In this document: in pieces, positions 42,439 through 49,760 of the stretch | Layout of the letters: each line of letters opens with the position of its first letter | Position numbering within the stretch: position 1 is the stretch's first letter | DNA from: Lacibacter sp. H375 | GTDB taxonomy: Bacteria > Bacteroidota > Bacteroidia > Chitinophagales > Chitinophagaceae | DNA: 64,000 nucleotides | Reading direction: 5' to 3' | Assembly (NCBI RefSeq): GCF_037892425.1 | Contig: NZ_JBBKTT010000001.1 | Coordinates: forward strand, 1,364,001 to 1,428,000 | Program-made: the position numbers and the translations under genes | Notes under the pieces: generated by a model | Told to the model about the DNA's origin: nothing | Database searches by the model: none | The model's input: only the letters and a program-made list of their open reading frames with translations

Positions 42439-42551
42439 AAAGCTTCAAAAATAAATGAATAGCTGTAATGTTAACAGAAACATTATCGGCATTGCGCCTG
42501 CTGAAATAAAACTGAGCTAATTAAGAAAAGATATTCCGGCCTTAAACAACA

Positions 42552-43232
42552 TCACGCCAGTCCCAGTGACCTGCGTATATTATTGTGGAATTCACGGATG
42601 GCTTTGGTGTGGAAGAAGGGATAAATTATTCTATCTCTCAGCCATGAACCGCTTTTGTAAATCGTATGATGTGAAATTTCAGTGAAACCATCCTTACAGG
42701 TTTTTAACTGAATGCGCTGGCTGCCCAACGATTTTCCTTTCACGAGATAGCTCGTTTCAAGACACATTTCTTTTTCATGCACCGCTGTAATTTCGTGACC
42801 CACGGCCACTTTTGCCAAACCACCCAATGCTTTTACACGAATAAGAACGATCTGCCCGGCTTTTGCGCCAGCATATTCATCATCAATATAAGATATGGAA
42901 TTATTCTTGCGGCAGTACTGCATACCAAACTGTAGCATGTTGCCACACCAGGCTTGTTTTGGATGAATGTTTTTATAAGCCTCCCATACTTTTTCGATCC
43001 GCTCACGGATGTGAAATGTTTTATGGTGCGTATAAAATGCCTTGGTACAATTTGATTTAGGACAGAACGATTCCAATGCTGCAAAATCATTCAGCTGGTA
43101 CAACCGGTTATCATGTATAAAAGAAACAACCTGTTTACTGGAAATTCGATCAAGATTTACGTCCTGTGTGTGTAGCAAGCTCAAGATATAGGAATTGGCT
43201 TTTATAATTATTACGAATATAAACAGTTTCAA
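42552..43232 (-). CDS. Uncharacterised protein, uncertain start
   Basis: The 226-residue frame shows conserved-looking segments: IEKVWEAYKNIHPKQAW, AGQIVLIRVKALGGLAKVAVGHEI, TSYLVKGKSLGSQRIQ, GFTEISHHTIYKSGSWLRDRIIYPFFHTKAI. The spacing resembles lipid-binding START/SRPBCC-like proteins, but I cannot assign a family. There is no ATG in the first 95 residues; starts would be TTG at 43232 or TTG at 43178. A short hydrophobic frame on the same strand ends (TGA, 43236) just before 43232. The N-terminus may therefore be coupled to that frame, or the two may be parts of one gene split by a frameshift. Confidence 0.55.
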   Translation of the reverse strand: MKLFIFVIIIKANSYILSLLHTQDVNLDRISSKQVVSFIHDNRLYQLNDFAALESFCPKSNCTKAFYTHHKTFHIRERIEKVWEAYKNIHPKQAWCGNMLQFGMQYCRKNNSISYIDDEYAGAKAGQIVLIRVKALGGLAKVAVGHEITAVHEKEMCLETSYLVKGKSLGSQRIQLKTCKDGFTEISHHTIYKSGSWLRDRIIYPFFHTKAIREFHNNIRRSLGLA

Positions 43233-43235
43233 CGG

Positions 43236-43355
43236 TCAGACAAGAACCTGTGCACGTATAACGCTCATTTTCATAAACAGTACTACAAAAAGCATGTTAA
43301 AGATGACGGATATGACCAGAAAAGGCATAATTGCGACCTGTGGTTGGCTTTGCAT
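43236..43355 (-). CDS. Candidate small membrane protein (39 aa)
   Basis: ATG at 43355 opens a 39-codon frame: MQSQPQVAIMPF, then a single hydrophobic helix (LVISVIFNMLFVVLFM) and a short basic end. It stops 3 bases before the frame at 43232. The frame remains open about 25 codons further upstream with plausible amphipathic sequence (LADSLKHWERK). Either a small membrane protein or the displaced N-terminus of the next gene. Confidence 0.3.
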   Translation of the reverse strand: MQSQPQVAIMPFLVISVIFNMLFVVLFMKMSVIRAQVLV

Positions 43356-43463
43356 CTTCCTTTCCCAATGCTTCAAAGAATCAGCGAGGCCCTCTTTGTT
43401 TGGCGTTAAATTGAAATGAGGTTAACCGAAATCCTTTAACTTGCAACCCTTGAATTGAAAATT

Positions 43464-44009
43464 ATGGAATACGGAAAATTAATTGCAGTTACCGGAATGC
43501 CCGGCTTGTTTGAACTCGTTAGCAGCAAAAGCGATGGTGCAATAGTGCGTTCGCTCGATGATAACTCAACAAAGTTTGCATCTACTCGTCAACACCAGTT
43601 CTCACACCTGGAAAGTATTGAAGTTTACACTGTTCGTGACAATGTAAACCTTACAGATATTTTTAAAGCCATGGAAAGTGCAGGTGGCAAGTTGCCCGAT
43701 GAAAAAGATGCAAAAGCCATTAAAGCTTATTTCGAAAAAGTATACCCCGATCTGGATTTTGAACGTGTATATACCAGTGATATGAAGAAAATGGTGAAGT
43801 GGTATGGCATCATCAGTGCAAAAGGAATTGAAATTAAATTAACAGAGGTGGCTGAGGAAGAAACACCGGTTGAAGAAGCAGTAGTTGAAGAAGAAGCGAA
43901 GCCTGCAAAGAAAGCAGCGAAGAAAAAAGCTGAACCCAAAGCAGAAGAAGTTGCTACTGAAGAAGCACCCAAAAAGAAGGCAGCTGCAAAAAAGAAGAAA
44001 GAAGATTAA
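43464..44009 (+). CDS. DUF5606 protein with lysine/alanine-rich tail
   Basis: The 181-residue protein matches DUF5606 in residues 1-130: EYGKLIAVTGMPGLFELVSSK, QFSHLESIEVYTV, VNLTDIFKAM and FERVYTSDMKKMVKWYGII. The last 50 residues are an acidic then Lys/Ala/Pro-rich low-complexity tail (EEAKPAKKAAKKKAEPKAEE, ending AAAKKKKED) like histone H1 tails. The function of DUF5606 is unknown; it is restricted to Bacteroidota as far as I know. The tail suggests contact with nucleic acid or ribosomes. The ATG at 43464 is chosen over the TTG three codons earlier. A complex hairpin terminator follows. Confidence 0.88.
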   Translation: MEYGKLIAVTGMPGLFELVSSKSDGAIVRSLDDNSTKFASTRQHQFSHLESIEVYTVRDNVNLTDIFKAMESAGGKLPDEKDAKAIKAYFEKVYPDLDFERVYTSDMKKMVKWYGIISAKGIEIKLTEVAEEETPVEEAVVEEEAKPAKKAAKKKAEPKAEEVATEEAPKKKAAAKKKKED

Positions 44010-44028
44010 TTTATACTCATCACATTTG

Positions 44029-44096
44029 TGCCGGTAAGACGGGGAGCGGGAAGTTAAACTTCTTATCTGCTTACCGGTTTACCGGCATCATTTTTT
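44029..44096 (+). terminator. Terminator of the DUF5606 gene
   Basis: TGCCGGTAA (44029-44037) pairs with TTACCGGCA (44079-44087), with an inner AAGT/ACTT hairpin and an alternative CTTACCGG partner; then TCATTTTTT. Confidence 0.8.
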
Positions 44097-44111
44097 AAAC
44101 AGTTTTTGATT

Positions 44112-45833
44112 ATGACGTTGACAGCAGATATTAAACCTATTGAGCGGAAATTCTTACCGAAAGATTTCACCATTACAACTTGGGAAACTCTTGAGCCTTA
44201 TTTTAAACAGCTGCTTGAGCAACCCATTAACAGTAAGGCAGAGCTTGAGCAATGGTTGCAGAACAGCAGCGAACTGGAAGCAGTGATCAGTGAAGATGCC
44301 TGCTGGCGCCAGGTACGTATGACCTGCGACACGGAGAATAAACAACTGGAAGAAGCCTTCAACTATTTCTACATTGAGATCGCACCAAAGATGCAACCTT
44401 ATGCAGATAAGCTTAACCGCAAACTGGTTGAATGTGCGTTCACCAAAGAACTGGATGCAGATAAATATTTTACTTATCTGCGTTCAATTAAAAAGAGCAT
44501 TGATCTTTTTCGTGAAGCGAATATCCCGATCATGAGCGAACTGAATGTAATGCAACAACAGTTTGGACAGATTGCCGGTAAGATGACGGTGGAAGTAAAT
44601 GGCAAGGAATACACCTTGCAACAGGCAGGTAAGTTCTTAGAAAATCCTGATCGTAAGTTGCGTGAAGAAGTGTACATGAAAATACAGAACCGTCGTTACC
44701 AGGATCGTGATGCATTGAATGCATTGTTTGATAAACTTGTAGAAAAACGTCATCAATTAGCATTGAATGCCGATTTTAAAAATTATCGTGATTATAAGTT
44801 TAAAGAACTTGGTCGTTTTGATTACACGCCACAAGATTGTTTCAATTTCCATGAAGCAGTAAAGCAACATGTGATACCGCTGGTAAAAATTATTTACGAA
44901 GAACAACGCAAAGCGATTGGTGTTGATCAGTTACGTCCATGGGATATGGATGCAGAGCCGGAAGGCATTGTTCCGTTACAACCGTTTACTAATGGAACAG
45001 AGTTGACAGAAAAAACAATTGAATGTTTCGAACAACTCAATCCTTTCTTTGCTGATTGCTTGCGCAAGATGAATGAATTGAAACGCTTTGATCTCGACAG
45101 CCGCAAAGGAAAAGCCCCCGGCGGTTACAATATGCCGTTAGCTGAAACAGGTGCACCGTTTATTTTTATGAATGCTGCCGGTACGTTGGATGATGTTACC
45201 ACAATGGTACACGAAGGTGGTCATGCTGTACATTCATTCCTTACACATGATCTTGAACTCACAGGCTTTAAAGAATATGGTGCGGAGATTGCTGAGGTGG
45301 CGAGTATGGCCATGGAACTCTTCAGCATGGAGCATTGGGATATTTTCTTTAAGGATAAGGAAGAGTTGCGCCGAGCAAAATTCAAACAATTGGAACGTGT
45401 GCTCACCATTTTACCCTGGATTGCTCGCATTGATGCATTTCAGCATTGGCTCTATGAAAACCCAACACACACTGCTGAAGAGCGTGGTGCAAAATGGATG
45501 GCGCTGGCAAATGAATACAGTACGGGACTGATCGATTATAGTGGTCTTGAACAATTCCGCCCATACGAATGGCAGCGTCAATTGCATTTGTTTGAAGTGC
45601 CGTTCTATTATATTGAATATGGAATTGCCCAGTTAGGCGCCATTGGTTTGTGGATGCAGTTCAAACAGAACCAACAGGAAGCATTGCAGAATTATATCAA
45701 TGCATTGAGCCTGGGTGGTACGAAAACATTGCCCCAATTGTATGAAGCAGCAGGACTCAAGTTCGATTTTTCACCGAACCACATTAAAACCCTCATGGAT
45801 TTTACAAAAACAGAAATGGATAATCTTAACTAA
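44112..45833 (+). CDS. M3 family oligoendopeptidase
   Basis: The 573-residue cytoplasmic zinc peptidase degrades short peptides. It has the M3 zinc motif His367-Glu368-x-x-His371 (HEGGHAVHSF) with the third ligand expected in the downstream Glu of EIAEVASMAMELFS, and the N-terminal helical domain (RKFLPKDFTITTWETLEPYF at the start; NREYQDRDALNAL-like repeats). It fits the PepF branch widespread in Bacteroidota. The ATG at 44112 is chosen; the frame extends two codons further to a TTG. It is a single gene, followed by a hairpin terminator. Confidence 0.94.
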   Translation: MTLTADIKPIERKFLPKDFTITTWETLEPYFKQLLEQPINSKAELEQWLQNSSELEAVISEDACWRQVRMTCDTENKQLEEAFNYFYIEIAPKMQPYADKLNRKLVECAFTKELDADKYFTYLRSIKKSIDLFREANIPIMSELNVMQQQFGQIAGKMTVEVNGKEYTLQQAGKFLENPDRKLREEVYMKIQNRRYQDRDALNALFDKLVEKRHQLALNADFKNYRDYKFKELGRFDYTPQDCFNFHEAVKQHVIPLVKIIYEEQRKAIGVDQLRPWDMDAEPEGIVPLQPFTNGTELTEKTIECFEQLNPFFADCLRKMNELKRFDLDSRKGKAPGGYNMPLAETGAPFIFMNAAGTLDDVTTMVHEGGHAVHSFLTHDLELTGFKEYGAEIAEVASMAMELFSMEHWDIFFKDKEELRRAKFKQLERVLTILPWIARIDAFQHWLYENPTHTAEERGAKWMALANEYSTGLIDYSGLEQFRPYEWQRQLHLFEVPFYYIEYGIAQLGAIGLWMQFKQNQQEALQNYINALSLGGTKTLPQLYEAAGLKFDFSPNHIKTLMDFTKTEMDNLN

Positions 45834-45874
45834 TTAATACCGATATTTGCACTGCTAAATCAGAACATTAATCA

Positions 45875-45911
45875 TGTCCTGCCGTTTCTACGGGAGGGCA
45901 TTTTTATTTTT
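45875..45911 (+). terminator. Terminator of the M3 peptidase gene
   Basis: TGTCCTGCCGT and ACGGGAGGGCA pair over 11 positions (one G-U, one mismatch) around TTCT, then TTTTTATTTTT. Confidence 0.8.
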
Positions 45912-45913
45912 AG

Positions 45914-45951
45914 CTAAGAGAATGAAAGAGTGGAAGGAGGGAAAGAGGAAA
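45914..45951 (+). repeat. CTAAGAG polypurine repeat, left arm
   Basis: CTAAGAGAATGAAAGAGTGG followed by AAGGAGGGAAAGAGGAAA; inverted partner at 46009-46044, with 57 AT-rich bases between and no gene. Confidence 0.65.
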
Positions 45952-46008
45952 TGATAGGTTACGATATATGACAATTAGTATTAATAAAAAAGAGAACCAT
46001 TGGTACAC

Positions 46009-46044
46009 TTCTCTTTCAAGTCTTTTCTCTTCTTTAAACTCTTA
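46009..46044 (-). repeat. CTAAGAG polypurine repeat, right arm
   Basis: On the minus strand CTAAGAGTTTAAAGAAGAGA followed by AAAGACTTGAAAGAGAA, starting 3 bases after the Fur gene stop codon. Confidence 0.65.
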
Positions 46045-46046
46045 GT

Positions 46047-46466
46047 CTAGCTTCTGCAGTCACTGCAAAAACCATTCACCACCATATTGCTTTGCTGTGG
46101 TTGAAAACCCGTTGGCAATTTTACTTCCGGCACTAATACATCATCAAGACAAATAGTTTTACCACATTGATCACATACAAAATGTACGTGGTTATCGTGA
46201 TGATGACCTTCGGCACATTGATCCTTACACAATGCATATTTCACTGAGTTGTCGGCGGTTGGTATTGTATGAATGATGCCTTTTTCTTCAAAGGTTTGTA
46301 AGGTGCGGTAAATGGTAACACGGTCAATTTTGTCGCTGGCTTTCTTTTCAATATCGGCATGCGCCAATGCACCGGGCGCATGATAAAACATGTCGAGTAT
46401 CTGCAACCGGCTGTCGGTTACACTCATGTGATTTTTTTTCAGCAACTCTTTGATCGCTTCGCTCAT
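46047..46466 (-). CDS. Fur family transcriptional regulator (Zur-like)
   Basis: The 139-residue protein has the Fur winged helix (MSVTDSRLQILDMFYHAPGALAHADIEKK, then RVTIYRTLQTFEEKGIIH) and a metal-rich dimerisation domain. The structural zinc site is formed by CDQCG (near 96-100) and FCSDC at the end; a His/Cys-rich loop (CAEGHHHDNHVHFVC) offers further metal ligands. Family members sense iron, zinc or peroxide; the many histidines and the neighbouring metal genes favour zinc or another divalent metal, but this is not decided by sequence. It follows the SCO gene by 13 bases and is in the same operon. A palindrome suited to Fur binding lies at 47199-47217. Confidence 0.92.
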   Translation of the reverse strand: MSEAIKELLKKNHMSVTDSRLQILDMFYHAPGALAHADIEKKASDKIDRVTIYRTLQTFEEKGIIHTIPTADNSVKYALCKDQCAEGHHHDNHVHFVCDQCGKTICLDDVLVPEVKLPTGFQPQQSNMVVNGFCSDCRS

Positions 46467-46479
46467 GTATGAAAATTAC

Positions 46480-47136
46480 TTAATTCGGGTTATTTTGAAA
46501 AATTCCGTTCACAAAACGTGGGCCATCGTAACCTTCTTTTAAAATGAGACTGATGTCTTCATTCAGCTTTGTCAATTCCTGTTTTTTTAGTCCGTCATAA
46601 ATACCTCGCAGCTTACCGCTTTTATCCACTAATGCAAAAAGCTGGGTATGAATAAACTGATCAGCTATTGGATCAAGACCGTTCTTCTGATCATCCAGCA
46701 AATAACTTTTGCGGGCTGCTTCGTATAATTTTTCTTTGGTGCCTGTGAGGAGCATCCATTTTTTTGGATCGATCTTCATCGAATCGGCATATTGCTTCAA
46801 ACGGGCAACAGAATCTTTGTCGGGATCAACCGTGTGGCTCAGAATGATGAAATCTTCTTCATCAGCAAAATCTTTGGCAATCACGGCCATGTTGGTGTTC
46901 ATCTTTGGGCAAATACCGGTGCAGGTCGTAAAGAAAAATTCCACTACCTGTACTTTGCCCGCCACATTATTGTTAGTGATGGTGTCGCCCAATTGGTTTA
47001 CAAACGCAAAGTCTTTTACCTCGTTCATTGTGGGCAATTTTTTACGCCACAGGTCTGTACCCCAGAAAATAGCGAGAAAGAAAACACCCGTTAACAGCAC
47101 GAAGAAACCCAGGTAGAACCACAACTTTTTGGACAT
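46480..47136 (-). CDS. SCO1/SenC family copper chaperone
   Basis: The 218-residue protein is anchored by an N-terminal helix (LWFYLGFFVLLTGVFFLAIFWG) and carries a thioredoxin-fold SCO domain. The copper ligands are Cys72 and Cys76 (TCTGICPKMN) and His163 (FIHTQLF); SHTVDPDKDS (near 100-109) is a family motif. SCO proteins load copper into the CuA site of cytochrome oxidase or keep its cysteines reduced. The fur-type gene follows 13 bases after its stop. Its promoter (-7 box 47154-47161) faces that of the MerC gene, with one palindrome between them. Confidence 0.93.
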   Translation of the reverse strand: MSKKLWFYLGFFVLLTGVFFLAIFWGTDLWRKKLPTMNEVKDFAFVNQLGDTITNNNVAGKVQVVEFFFTTCTGICPKMNTNMAVIAKDFADEEDFIILSHTVDPDKDSVARLKQYADSMKIDPKKWMLLTGTKEKLYEAARKSYLLDDQKNGLDPIADQFIHTQLFALVDKSGKLRGIYDGLKKQELTKLNEDISLILKEGYDGPRFVNGIFQNNPN

Positions 47137-47153
47137 ATCATTAAAATGAACCG

Positions 47154-47161
47154 CAAAGGTA
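47154..47161 (-). promoter_or_regulatory. Promoter -7 box of the SCO-fur operon
   Basis: TACCTTTG on the minus strand matches TAnnTTTG; the start point would be near 47148, 12 bases before the SCO ATG. Confidence 0.55.
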
Positions 47162-47198
47162 CGGAGCGAACCGAGGCGAATTTCAATTCAAAATAAAA

Positions 47199-47217
47199 TT
47201 TGCAACATAATTGCAAA
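47199..47217. promoter_or_regulatory. Candidate Fur-family operator
   Basis: TTTGCAA-CATAA-TTGCAAA is a perfect 7-5-7 inverted repeat. Its left end is the TTTG -33 box of the MerC promoter and it lies between the divergent SCO-fur and MerC promoters. The dyad size fits Fur-family dimers. Confidence 0.6.
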
Positions 47218-47229
47218 TATGTATTTTTG
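47199..47229 (+). promoter_or_regulatory. Promoter of the MerC gene
   Basis: TTTG (47199-47202), 19 bases, then TATTTTTG (47222-47229) match the Bacteroidota promoter. The start point would be near 47235, so the mRNA is almost leaderless. Confidence 0.7.
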
Positions 47230-47238
47230 CTGTCCTTT

Positions 47239-47637
47239 ATGAATATGCGTATTAATTGGGAAGCCTTGGGAATCGCCGCATCTGTAGCCTGTGCCATCCA
47301 CTGTGCTGTTGTGCCGTTATTTATCACCAGCCTTCCTCTCTTCGGAATCAACATCATCCACAATGTGTTTGTGGAAATACTTTTACTAGGAACCGCCTTT
47401 GTGATCGGTTTCTCAACCTTGTGGCATGGTTATAAAAAACACCATCACCATTGGGGAACGCTCGTTCCTTTCTCTATTGGTATGTTACTGTTTACGCTCA
47501 ACCAGTTTATAAAGTTTCCTTACTCTTCATTTGTATTTGTGATACCGGCGGTTGCATTGGTTATTACTGCGCATATTCTCAATCATCGTTTTTGCAGAAA
47601 AGCAAATCATTGTCATACGACAGATTGTAATCACTGA
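47239..47637 (+). CDS. MerC domain membrane protein
   Basis: The 132-residue protein has four helices and the MerC-type motif ACAIHCAVVPL in the first helix region (near 15-25). A His cluster (YKKHHHHW near 65) and a Cys/His-rich tail (FCRKANHCHTTDCNH) indicate metal binding. MerC was described as a mercury transporter; chromosomal relatives in Bacteroidota probably handle other divalent metals. The ATG at 47239 lies just after the predicted start point; the longer frame would begin inside the operator. It is divergent from SCO-fur and shares the palindrome at 47199-47217. The DUF3817 gene follows 20 bases later. Confidence 0.85.
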   Translation: MNMRINWEALGIAASVACAIHCAVVPLFITSLPLFGINIIHNVFVEILLLGTAFVIGFSTLWHGYKKHHHHWGTLVPFSIGMLLFTLNQFIKFPYSSFVFVIPAVALVITAHILNHRFCRKANHCHTTDCNH

Positions 47638-47657
47638 TCTGTTTATTTCTTTGTAAC

Positions 47658-47969
47658 ATGAATCTGAAACCGATCCAACTTTTACGCAAAACAGGAATTG
47701 CAGAAGGTATTTCTTTTCTGGTGCTGTTGTTAATTGCTATGCCCTTGAAATACATATTCGATCTTCCCTTGGCCGTTAAGTATGTTGGCTGGGCACATGG
47801 TTTATTGTTTGTAGTGTATGTTGCACTGGCTTTTTATGTGAAAGAGGTTTATAACTGGCCCTTCAAAAAGTTTGTCTTTGCCTTTATTGCTGCCTGGTTA
47901 CCACTAGGCACATTTGTTTATGATAAGCAATTGAAGAAAGAAGAGCAGTTGCTTGCATCAAACAAATAA
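47658..47969 (+). CDS. DUF3817 membrane protein
   Basis: The 103-residue protein has three helices and the DUF3817 signatures LLRKTGIAEGISFLVLLLIAMPLKY (near 8-32) and VKYVGWAHGLLFVVYVALAF (near 40-59). The C-terminus is short and charged (KKEEQLLASNK). The function is unknown. It follows the MerC gene by 20 bases and probably belongs to the same transcript, which would place it under the same metal-dependent control. It converges on the amidase gene with a 19-base gap and no visible terminator. Confidence 0.88.
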   Translation: MNLKPIQLLRKTGIAEGISFLVLLLIAMPLKYIFDLPLAVKYVGWAHGLLFVVYVALAFYVKEVYNWPFKKFVFAFIAAWLPLGTFVYDKQLKKEEQLLASNK

Positions 47970-47988
47970 TTCTTGTTTATAGTTGTTC

Positions 47989-49647
47989 TTACTGCTTAAA
48001 CATTTCCGGATGTACATCATCCCAACCTGTTGCCAACTGAAACGCCTTTCCCAATTGTAACAATGTTGCTTCATCATACAACTTGCCAACTAAGGTAATA
48101 CTTGTTGGAAGTTTGCGTTGGTTAAAACCTGTCGGCATCACCAATGCAGGATGACCTGTAAGATTGGTGATAGCCAATTGACGGCCGCCATAAGTTGGTG
48201 TGATGACAATATCAACTGTTTCAAAAAATGTTTTCATGTGTTGCATCAACAAATAGCGATGCCGGTTTGCATTGATATATTCTACTGCCGGAATTAACCG
48301 TGCGATACGGAAAGAGTTCGGCCAATCATTTTTGTTTTGACGTGTCAGCAGATCATCCATATCTGTTCTTGTTAATTCGTCGAATGCAGCAGCACTTTCT
48401 GCACTAATCGTGATCCCAACTATATCAAAAGGATAAGCTGCACTGTCAGGGAAATTAACAGGAATAAGTTTGATGCCCATTTGTTCAAATGCCTTTAACA
48501 CTTTCCATTCATTAGCACTTGTATCACGGATACGATCAAAAAAATTCTTTGCATAACCGATGCGGAGTTTTTTGATATCTTTTTTTACACTGTAATTGAA
48601 CGGCATATTCACTGCACCGGGATCTTTACCATCTGTTCCATGAACATAGTTGAACACAACAGCGGCGTCTTCTGCACTTCGACAAATCGGTCCTGCTTTA
48701 TCAAGACTCCATGAAAGCGTCATTGCGCCGCTTCTGCTGATGCTGCCGAATGTTGGTCGTAAGCCTGTTGCGCCACAAACAGTAGAGGGTGAAATAATTG
48801 AACCCAGAGTTTCTGTTCCAATAGCAAAAGGTACAAGCCCTGCTACTGTTGCAGAAGCCGAACCTGCAGATGAACCTGATGAACCGAAGTTGAGATTCCA
48901 TGGATTTTTTGTACGACCACCAAACCACCAATCGCCCATTGCTAAAGCGCCGAGCGTAAACTTGGCAATTAATACTGCACCTGCATCTTTCAGCCTTGTG
49001 TACACATAACTGTCTTCGTCAATTGTTTGGTCTTTGTAAGGTGTAGCACCCCATGTAGTTTTAGTTCCTTTTACAGCAAACAGATCTTTTAATCCGTATG
49101 GGATACCATGCAATGGTCCACGGTATTTTCCTTTTGCTATTTCTGCATCAGCGGATTTCGCTTGCTGCATGGCGATGTCTTCAGTAACAGAAATAACACA
49201 TTGTAACGTGTCGCCATACTTGCGGATACGTTCAATAAAAAATTTTGTCAGCTCAACAGATGTGATCTTTTTGTTTTTGATGAGTGAGGCTAAATGCAGT
49301 ATATCATAAAAAGCAAGATCGGCTTTGTTTATGGGCATGTTTACATTAACAGGAATGTTCCATTGTACAGGCAATTGCTTTGTATCGAACTGCATACCCG
49401 GCAGCACCGGACTTTGCCAAAGACTCATGGGCACATTGTTATTGAGCGGAAGGCTACGCATCCTTGCATACTCCGAATAATTATCCCTCACATCACGCAA
49501 CATACTGTCACGTTCAGGTTCTGTAAAATCAAGTCCAATCACTTTTGCAGCGATCTTCAAATCTTCTTTGCTGATGGTATCTTTTTGTTGTGCTGAAAGT
49601 GTAAGTGATAATATACTGGTAAGAAAAAAGAACAATGATTTTCTCAT
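47989..49647 (-). CDS. Exported amidase (amidase signature family)
   Basis: The 552-residue enzyme begins with a signal peptide (MRKSLFFFLTSILSLTLSA). Its amidase domain (about 130-530) has the Ser-cisSer-Lys site: Lys in GIPYGLKDLFAVKG (near 183-196), the glycine/serine-rich GSSGSSAGSASATVAGL and the catalytic Ser in ETLGSII. Family members hydrolyse amide bonds from glutamine, acetamide or peptide amides; an exported form suggests peptide amides or other outside substrates. Residues 20-120 form an extra N-terminal region without a known domain. It is a single gene, transcribed toward the DUF3817 gene. Confidence 0.92.
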   Translation of the reverse strand: MRKSLFFFLTSILSLTLSAQQKDTISKEDLKIAAKVIGLDFTEPERDSMLRDVRDNYSEYARMRSLPLNNNVPMSLWQSPVLPGMQFDTKQLPVQWNIPVNVNMPINKADLAFYDILHLASLIKNKKITSVELTKFFIERIRKYGDTLQCVISVTEDIAMQQAKSADAEIAKGKYRGPLHGIPYGLKDLFAVKGTKTTWGATPYKDQTIDEDSYVYTRLKDAGAVLIAKFTLGALAMGDWWFGGRTKNPWNLNFGSSGSSAGSASATVAGLVPFAIGTETLGSIISPSTVCGATGLRPTFGSISRSGAMTLSWSLDKAGPICRSAEDAAVVFNYVHGTDGKDPGAVNMPFNYSVKKDIKKLRIGYAKNFFDRIRDTSANEWKVLKAFEQMGIKLIPVNFPDSAAYPFDIVGITISAESAAAFDELTRTDMDDLLTRQNKNDWPNSFRIARLIPAVEYINANRHRYLLMQHMKTFFETVDIVITPTYGGRQLAITNLTGHPALVMPTGFNQRKLPTSITLVGKLYDEATLLQLGKAFQLATGWDDVHPEMFKQ

Positions 49648-49760
49648 GCGTTGTGGTTTAAGAAGTGGAAACTACTAAAACTACAAATGCAACCAACAGA
49701 TTGTTGATTGCATTTGACGAATGGAAAGACTTTATGTTTAACTCTTGATTAAGCGAGCTC

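Noticed and set aside
43884-44000. AAGAAAGCAGC-type tandem-looking DNA at the end of the DUF5606 gene.
   Set aside because: It is irregular and in frame, explained by the Lys/Ala-rich tail rather than by a satellite or CRISPR.
47199-47238. Start of the MerC gene at 47200 (longer frame).
   Set aside because: This would place the start codon inside the promoter and operator; ATG 47239 follows the -7 box correctly.
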